A stretch of 64,000 bases of DNA. Source: Ooceraea biroi. Taxonomy: Eukaryota > Arthropoda > Insecta > Hymenoptera > Formicidae. Where the stretch lies: positions 6,401,624 to 6,465,623 of the forward strand of contig NC_039507.1 in assembly GCF_003672135.1 (NCBI RefSeq), written 5' to 3'. Shown here one piece after another: positions 56,907-64,000 of this stretch. The translations under genes were made by a program, and so were the position numbers. The stretch's first letter is position 1; the number at the start of each line of letters is the position of its first letter. Below the pieces are notes generated by a model. It searched no databases. It was given only the letters and a program-made list of their open reading frames with translations, and was not told where the DNA came from.

Positions 56907-59900
56907 CACTACTCACAAAAATTAGAGGAACACTAAACTTTTCTTAAAAAATAGGCAAACTTCAAGCAGCTGTAACTTTGTTAAAAATGAACGAAATTTA
57001 AATTTAAAAAAAGGATTTTAAAGCTTGAAACTTCTACTTTCGAACGATTGCCATGAGTTTAAATTTCTGTGACGTTTGGTAATTTTTACATACAAAAAAC
57101 TGCGAAATGGACAAAATAAGAAAGTTTCTTTTCACTTTGAAGGTCTGTCACGTATAAAAAAAATTCTGCGAAAATTATCGACTTTTTATTGTAAAAGACT
57201 GAAGTTTTCTCTACAAAACGCTTTTTTAAAAATTTTTCTACGAGTTTTTGTTACTGAGTTATCGCCGATTAAATAAAAATTGGCATTGTTTACTTTGATT
57301 TGCTCATAACTCCGGTAAAAATCATCGCACAGCAATTTACAAAACGGATTCTTAAAGCTGAAACTTTGCTCTATTGAACGGTATACTTGCCCAAATTTTA
57401 TAGAAAACATGGAACCATGCTGAAAATGGATGAATATAACGTAAAAATGAATGATTTTTCACTTTGTCATTTTGACTTTAAAAACAATCGTACAGAATGA
57501 CAAAAAAATTTGTTCTTCACATTTTTTTATACTTTTCAATACCATGAATTTGACTAAAATTTGCCGAATAGCTGTAAGATTTTTTTCATGGTGGCCACTG
57601 TGGTTTTATGGGACAAAACTAAGAAATTGCTAAATTTCAGTAAGATAAAATGGAAAATAATGTTAATTGATGTTAAAAAATTGATTTCTAGCGCACTATA
57701 TTAATCTTTATTAAGTTAGCAATAACAAAGTACACACTTTTCTACCAAAAGTTGAAAAAATTTGTGAACCGTCGGCGTTAGTTTTATCCAAAGCGTACCA
57801 CACGGAGGTCGCACGGTCGGATTTACGCTTCGTTTTGTGTGTGTGTGTGCGTGCGTGTGTGTGCGCGCGTGTATGTGAACGCTCACGGATTGCACGCAAC
57901 TAGTGAAACGTCTTGCCGTCAGGCGGTGACAAGACGTTTCTCGTAAGTGAAAGAGTTCAGCTACATTACTTAAGATCGCGCATGCGTACTCACATGTGCT
58001 TATGCTTACATACGCATACGTATACTGAGCTGTTCGGAGTTATTCTATTGGCGATTTTTGATACTATCTGATATATCACTAGTTAAGGTTTTTACTTATT
58101 CCTTTACTTATTTTTACATTTCTTCTTTTCTTTTATCTATTCTGTTTTCTCCTCCTTCCGTTTTCTGCTCGTTGTTCTTTTACGATGCCTATGCGTCATA
58201 TATCTGAGACAGATTGTGCTCGTATTGTGACTCTCCTACAGGAGAATCACAGTCAACGGTACGTTGCCAACCAGTTTGGAGTAAGTCTGTTCGTCATTAA
58301 TCGGATTTATTCCCGGTTTCGAGAGACTGGCTCATACCACAGACGGCCGGATTAGGGCCGTTCTCGTGAAACAAGCGCTCGGGAAGATCGAATGATCGTC
58401 CGGCAAATTACACAGAATCGCTTTGTATGCGCACGTAGAATTGCCGGCGATATTAATTATGGTCGACAGCATCCGATCTCGGTTTCAACGATAAAAAATC
58501 GTTTGAGAGAAGCGGGATTGCACGCTCGTCGACCAGTGCAAGTTCTATACCTTACCCATCGTCATCGTCGCCTACGATTACATTATGCTCATTCTTTAGT
58601 CAGTAGGCGACCTAGGCAATGGAATTCTGTACTGTTTACGGATGAGTCTAGATTTTGCCTTTTTGGCAATGACAGACGAGCCTGAGTTTGACGACGTCAA
58701 GGAGAACGCTATTCCGAAAACTGCAACAGACCGGTTCGAGCTTTTCATGGTGGTTCTGTAATGGTATGGGCAGGAATATCTCGATTTTCACGAACACCTC
58801 TTGTAATTATCCCTCCACCAGGATTAACTTCTAGACGATATGTTCATGAAATACTAGAGCTATATGTTCTATCAATTAGAAATCGAATTGGTCAACGGTT
58901 TCACCTAGTGCATGACAACGCACGACCGCACACTGCTCGTTACACCCAACAGTTTCTGAGAAACCATCAAATCGATACATTATTGCATCCGCCAATGAGT
59001 CCCAATTTGAATCCAATCGAGCATGTTTGGGATATGTTAGAGCGCCAAGTACGCGAAAACTATCCCAACATCGTCAATTTGGCTTCGCTTGTCACAGTTC
59101 TTTGCCGAACTTGGCAGTGAATCCCTCAAAGAGCAATACGTCGTTGCATCAATATGCGAAATCGATTGCGAGTAGTCATTTTGAATAGAAGCGGAAATAC
59201 ACGTTATTAAATTCTTTTTAGCGTTAATCACTCCATCTTGCATTAATCATTAATACACTCCATATAATACATACGCACACACACGCACGCATACACACAC
59301 ACACACACAAAACGAAGCGTAAATCTGACTGTGCGACCTCCGCGTGGTACGCTTTGGATAAAACTAACGCCGACGGTTCACAAATTTTTTCAACTTTTGG
59401 TAGAAAAGTGTGTACTTTGTTATTGATAACTTAATAAAGATTAATATAGTGCGCTAGAAATCAATTTTTTAACATTAATTAACATTAATTTCCATTTTAT
59501 TTTACTGAAATTTAGCAATTTCTTAGTTTTGTCCCATAAAACCACAGTGGCCACCATGAAAAAAATCTTACAGCTATTCGGCAAATTTTAGTCAAATTCA
59601 TGGTATTGAAAAGTATAAAAAAATGTGAAGAACAAATTTTTTTGTCATTCTGTACGATTGTTTTTAAAGTCAAAATGACAAAGTGAAAAATCATTCATTT
59701 TTACGTTATATTCATCCATTTTCAGCATGGTTCCATGTTTTCTATAAAATTTGGGCAAGTATACCGTTCAATAGAGCAAAGTTTCAGCTTTAAGAATCCG
59801 TTTTTTAAATTGCTGTGCGATGATTTTTACCGGAGTTATGAGCAATCAAAGTAAACAATGCCAATTTTTATTTAATCGGCGATAACTCAGTAACAAAAAC

Positions 59901-60236
59901 TCGTAGAAAATTTAAAAAAAGCGTTTTGTAGGAAAAACTTCAATCTTTTACAATAAAAAGTTGAGAATTTTCGCAGAATTTTTTTTTGATACGTGACAGA
60001 CCTTCAAAGTGAAAAGAAACTTTCTTATTTTGTCCATTTCGCAGTTTTTTGTATGTAAAAATTACCAAACGTCACAGAAATTTAAACTCATGGCAACCGT
60101 TCGAAAGTAGAAGTTTCAAGCTTTAAAATCCTTTTTTTAATTTAAATTTCGTTCATTTTTAACAAAGTTACAGCTGCTTGAAGTTTGCCTATTTTTTAAG
60201 AAAAGTTTGGTGTTCCTCTAATTTTTGTGAGTAGTG
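56907..60236 (+). mobile_element. Tc1-like transposon B with ~950-bp inverted arms, TA-flanked
   Basis: The left terminus CACTACTCACAAAAATTAG is mirrored at the right, with TA on both sides (56905-56906, 60237-60238). The arms pair along nearly their whole length, 56907 to about 57860 against about 59280 to 60236, ending internally in GT/CA microsatellites. This is far longer than typical Tc1 TIRs. The transposase lies in the 1.4-kb centre. Confidence 0.92.
58185..59210 (+). pseudogene. Tc1-like transposase B (DD34E), nonsense codons only
   Basis: A 341-codon frame starts MPMRHISETDCARIV and has two HTH motifs (YVANQFGVSLFVINRIYSRF, then HPISVSTIKNRLREAGL). Catalytic residues are Asp in FTDESRF, Asp in VHDNARPHTAR and Glu in NLNPIEHVWD with 34 residues between the last two, the classical Tc1 spacing. 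There are no frameshifts, only in-frame stops: TAG at 58353, two TGA codons around 58683-58691 where Tc1 proteins usually have Trp, and TGA at 59118. The true end is TAA at 59208-59210. Confidence 0.92.
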
Positions 60237-60338
60237 TATATTAATAAACATTATATTAACTAAATACGGTACTCTCGTGTCAGTGTGTGTCCTTCTCAGT
60301 TACCGGGCCACGCTTCCTAATCCGTTTAAATATCCAAC

Positions 60339-61100
60339 AAGTTCTAATAGAGCACTTTTCATAGTTCTACAGTTCCTGATAAAAATTAAAAAGAGTTCTG
60401 CATTCCTTCTATTGAAAAATCGAAATTGAAAAAATGTCGTGCTAACTTCGCGAATCTAGCACAACACTCTCCCCTCTAAAGTACTAAAACGCGTGGAAAA
60501 TTATTTTTAACTATAGTTCCCAATAGTTCTAACCGAGATTCACACATATATACAATTTCAGGTCGATATTCCACCAATTAACAATTTTTGAATAATTTAT
60601 TATATCTGCGTTCAGCACGACACTTAGTGAAAATGCGTCGTGCTGATGATTTTCAGCAGTTCTAACGATAGTTCTCGACAGTTCTGCAAGAGTTCTATGC
60701 ATAGAATTACTTTCAAGAAGAGTTAACTATCGTTAGAACTGCTGAAAATCATCATCACGACGCATTTTCACTAAGTGTCGTGCTGAACGCAGATATAACA
60801 AATTATTCAAAAATTGTTAATTGGTGGAATATCGGTCTGAAATTGTATATATGTGTGAATCTTGGTTAGAACTATCGGGAACTATAGTCAAAAATAATTT
60901 TCCACACGTTTTAGTACTTTAGAGGGGAGAGTGTCGTGCTAGATTCACGAAGTTAGCACATTTTTTCAATTTTGATTTTTCAATAGAAGGAATGCTAAAC
61001 TCTTTTTAATTTTTATCAAGAACTGTAGAACTATGAAAAGTGCTATTAGAACTTTTAATATTTTTTCGATATTGGTAGAACGTCGTGCCAGCTTCACAGA
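60339..61100. mobile_element. foldback element F rich in AGTTCT words
   Basis: The two arms, 60339-60690 and about 60725-61054, are near-perfect inverted copies, with shared blocks AAAGTACTAAAACG, CAATTTCAGGTCGATATTCC and AATGCGTCGTGCTGA. The apex lies near 60710. The right arm extends further, to about 61100, than the left. Many AGTTCTAA/GATAGTTCT words occur throughout. No coding capacity was seen. Confidence 0.85.
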
Positions 61101-61220
61101 CGACATTTTTATTATGTCATTGTATTATAATAATAAACATATATTTTGCCCTTACGGGGTACAAAAGGATTCCTGTTCCCTTTACAACTTTAGCCTTAAC
61201 CTAATCGCCTCTATACGCAC

Positions 61221-61300
61221 GCCGCACGCTCTCTCTCTCTCTCCTCTCCGCCCCTAACGCACGCCGCACTCTCTCTCTCTCTCCGCCCTTCGCCTCCGCC
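61221..61300. repeat. CT microsatellites in the LINE 3' UTR
   Basis: Two (CT)n runs flank CGCACGCCGCAC blocks that are themselves duplicated. Confidence 0.85.
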
Positions 61301-61347
61301 GCTCTCCAAACTCCTCTCCTCCATCCCTTCACTCTCTCACACACACC

Positions 61348-62020
61348 TCAGTCCGTCCGTCTCCGTCCGTCTCCCCCCCTCCTTCCCTCCACCTCCCTTC
61401 TTCTCTCCTGCAGCCGCTTCATCCATCCGTCTCCCCTCCCATCATCCTTCAAAATTCCCCTTATCCCCTCTCTTCCCCCCATCTCACCCCCACCCATACA
61501 CACCTCCACCACATGCTCCCATGATTCCTCCTCCCCTTCACATATCCTGCATCTTCTTTTCTCCTCCCCCTCCCAAAACCTCCCCTCTCTCATCTCATTT
61601 CCTAATCTAAATCTCGCTATCCTTATCATTCTCTCCTCCTTTCTTCCCTCCCTCAAATATCTCGGTAACCCTATCTTCCCTATCTCCTTATACCATTTAT
61701 TCCATCTCGATTTCTGCACTCTCTCAAATCTTTCCTGCTGTTGCACCTCTTTATCTCTTTCCTCTATCTCACCCCTTATCTCCCTTCCCTCCTCTCTTCT
61801 CCTCTTGACCCATTCCACCGCTACCCCTCTTTCTTTATAAAAGTCCTTTCTCTCTTCCTCCCACCTCGATCCTTTCACTCCCTCCCTTCCTTTTATCTCT
61901 TCCCAGCATCTCCTTGCCCATATGCTCCCACTTCCTGTTTCCAACCTCTCCTCATACCCCATTGCCCTTCTTCCCATCCTTGTTCTCATCTTTTCTCTTT
62001 TTCCCTCCTCCCTTACCATA
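61348..62020 (-). pseudogene. LINE-2 C-terminal domain with zinc finger
   Basis: It continues the LINE-2 polyprotein after the solo LTR: VREEGKREKMRTRMGRRAM, then a Glu/Arg-rich helical region, then CRICEGEEESWEHVVEVC, a C2HC finger typical of LINE ORF2 C-termini. The stop is at 61348-61350. The frame appears intact from the solo LTR to the stop. Confidence 0.85.
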
Positions 62021-62338
62021 TGTGGGATGTTATCGAAAGTGGAATAAAGATGACAAGAATCCTTGATGATCCACACAAGAATTTACTGAGATACGGTACA
62101 ATAAAATAGAAGAACGTAATGTAACAACTGGCTTGCGCGTAACACGTCTTGACTCGCTCGTTGCCAGATCTCGACTCCCTTCGCGCTGCTCACGCCGCTG
62201 CGTGGTCGCCCGCGGAAACAAAGTAACATAAATCGTCAACCGCATATCAAACTGAACGCGATCACCGCGCTATTAAAACAAAACTAAAATTACAACGTCG
62301 CGTTTCCAAACCTAAAACAATCTTCTTGCCATTCTACA
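62021..62338. mobile_element. solo LTR (318 bp), 4-bp duplication
   Basis: It begins TGTGGGATGTTATCG and ends GCCATTCTACA, flanked by CATA (62017-62020, 62339-62342). Removing it restores continuous LINE-2 sequence between TPGYM and VREE. A 4-bp duplication suggests the Gypsy superfamily. Confidence 0.82.
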
Positions 62339-64000
62339 CATATATCCCGGTGTCCTCCCCTCCACTCCCAAGACCCACCTCATATATTTCTCCTGTACCC
62401 TCTCCACCTTCTCCCATTCTTTCCACCCCCATACCTCCGCTCCGTATGCTATCACGCTTCCCACCAACCAGTCAAACAGCTTCATCCTCCTCCTCTAGTC
62501 CCCACCACAAATCTCCTCTTCCCTATCCCCCATACCTGACCCATCACTCCCATCGCTTTCTTCACCCTATCCTCCACCTGTGCCTCTTGTCCTCCGTTCC
62601 TCTTAAACTTATATTCCAGGTACTTAACTTCTTTCACTTCCTCTATCTCTCTCCCCTTCCACCACCATTTCACTATTCTTCTTCTCCCTCCGCCCCTCTT
62701 AAACCTCACCATCTTTGTCTTCACAACATTCACTTCTAAACCCCTCTTTCCCGCGTAATTCTCCAACTTTCTTAGCAACCATCTCATACCCTCCTCGTAT
62801 ATTTCCATAATCCTATCCCTCAATCTCCTGCTTATCCCTTCTTCTACCATTCTTTCCCTCAATATCTCTCTGTCCACTGAGTCGAACGCTGCCCTAAAAT
62901 CTACGAACGCTGCTATTACTTCCTTTCCTCGCTCTAGCTCCCTTCCTACCAGATAATTTAACACGTAGATGTTATCCATCACTCCCCTACCCTCTCTAAA
63001 ACCCGCTTGTGCATCTGGTATTACCCCCCTCCCTTTTACCTCCTTCCTCAATCTACTCTCCAACACCATCGCATATACCTTGTACGCCGTCGACATCAAA
63101 GTTATCCCTCTATGCTCTTCCACTTTTCTTGCACCACTTTTTTCGCGATCGGTATTATCACTCCTTCTCTCCACTCCTCTGGAAATCCTTCCCCTCTCCA
63201 TACTCTCCTGCATATTTCCCCTAGCGCCCTTCTTAACCCTTTCCCTCCCCATATCCATACCTCATTCTGTATTCCATCTCCTCCTGCCGCCTTTCCTTTC
63301 TTCATCTTTCTTATCGCCGCCTCTACCTCCTTCAACCTCAGTTCCCCCTCTTCACTTTCTTCATCTCCCTTCCTTCCCCCTACCTCCCTTACCATATATC
63401 CCTCCCTCTCTCTCCTTATCCTCACTCCCGACGCATCTAATAATTTCCTGAAATATCTATCCCATTCCTCCACCCCTATCTTACTATTTATCTCTCTCCT
63501 CTTTCTCCTTTCTTTATTTATTACTTTCCATACTTGCTCTTGCGTTTTCGCTTCTCTCGCCTCTCTCATCAACTCCTTCCTCTTCTCTTCTTTTTTCCTC
63601 TCGCACAAATCCTTATATTCGTTCCTTTCCCTCCTATATTCATCTACACTACACTCACCTTTCCTCCATCTCTTTAACATTTTTCTCACCTTCCTTTTCA
63701 TCCTCTTACATTCCCTGTCCCACCAACCCCCTCTCTCTCTCCTCTCCCTCCTCCTCTTCACAATACTCTCCTTTTTTATCCTTACTACCAGCTTTTTCCA
63801 CTCCTCTTCTACACTTCCCCCTCCCAACTCTATCCCCTCCGTTCTCGTCCTAACTTCCTCTCTCGCTCCCTCCGACCAATCCATTTTTTTATCCATTCCT
63901 CTCTCACCCCATCCTTTTCACTTTCCTCTTCCTCCCTCCCCCTGCCCATCCACACCGTCAATGCTTGATGGTCTGACTCCACCTCTTCCCCCACTTCCAT
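62339..64000 (-). pseudogene. LINE-2 endonuclease end and reverse transcriptase, deleted
   Basis: From the window edge inward it reads VESDHQALTVW, the end of an AP endonuclease. A long Arg/Glu-rich linker follows, then RT blocks KMKKGKAAGGDGIQNEVW and FPEEWREGVIIPIAKK. After a frameshift near 63120 come HRGITLMSTAYKVYA and FVDFRAAFDSVDREI. The next expected blocks, including the GVRQG and YADD motifs, are missing: EIYEEGMRWLLRKLENY joins two regions normally about 70 residues apart. The post-RT thumb and FDWLVGSVIAYGAEVWGW follow, up to the solo LTR. It is catalytically dead. The clade within the Jockey/I group is uncertain. Confidence 0.85.

Larger units (their letters stand above)
61105..64000 (-). 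mobile_element. second LINE, internally deleted, running off the window
   Basis: This is a minus-strand non-LTR retrotransposon. The 3' end lies near 61105-61140 in a TAA/TTA-rich tail, preceded by a 3' UTR containing TTTTGTACCCCGTAAGGGC. Protein blocks run from the end of an endonuclease domain at the window edge to a C-terminal zinc finger at 61.5 kb. A solo LTR is inserted at 62021-62338. Confidence 0.85.

Noticed and set aside
61741..63451. Pro/Ser/Leu-rich plus-strand frames
   Set aside because: They are antisense shadows of the purine-rich LINE-2 coding strand.

Overview
The window is a eukaryotic, AT-rich, intron-bearing arthropod sequence made almost entirely of transposable elements nested inside one another. 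The spliced CYP4-type cytochrome P450, the AACCT/AGGTT (TTAGG-type) repeat stretches, the Helitron end and the mix of Copia, BEL/Pao, R1-clade LINE, hAT and Tc1/mariner elements fit an insect. A hymenopteran, probably an ant, is my best inference, but nothing in the sequence proves it.

Layout. 0-3 kb holds a Helitron 3' end, a ~123-bp tandem repeat and transposon remnants, one of them a short piece of a PIF1-helicase/USP protein. 3.1-7.6 kb holds a THAP-domain gene whose third intron contains a TIR element with a hAT MITE inside it. 8.7-17.6 kb holds the C-terminal two thirds of a CYP4 P450 in seven exons. One intron carries an ~890-bp TIR element, another carries a foldback element split by Copia-1. 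17.8-26.9 kb is a hAT transposon split by a BEL/Pao retrotransposon. 27.0-27.7 kb is a solo LTR, followed by a gene-free stretch with a trinucleotide minisatellite. 29.5-40.1 kb is a MITE followed by a TIR element that was expanded to 10.2 kb by a 9.3-kb R1-clade LINE. 40.1-47.1 kb is a broken PIF1 helicase followed in the same orientation by a USP-type peptidase segment, split by Copia-2. 47.5-52.9 kb is a multi-level nest: outer TIR element, DD41D mariner, solo LTR and a TA-flanked MITE. 53.0-61.1 kb holds two Tc1-like elements, MITEs, a GA-rich satellite and a foldback element. 61.1-64.0 kb is a second, internally deleted LINE with a solo Gypsy-type LTR.

How it fits together. No operon-like or host pathway grouping is visible. 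The only candidate host genes are the P450, with an intact reading frame but no 5' part in view, and the THAP gene, which has a nonsense codon in its DNA-binding domain. Every autonomous element shows at least one stop, frameshift or deletion. Target-site duplications and paralogous empty sites inside the window let the insertion order be read directly. The least expected findings are the PIF1-USP coding unit, present as two diverged copies, and an R1-clade LINE with two diverged gag modules in tandem ahead of one pol.
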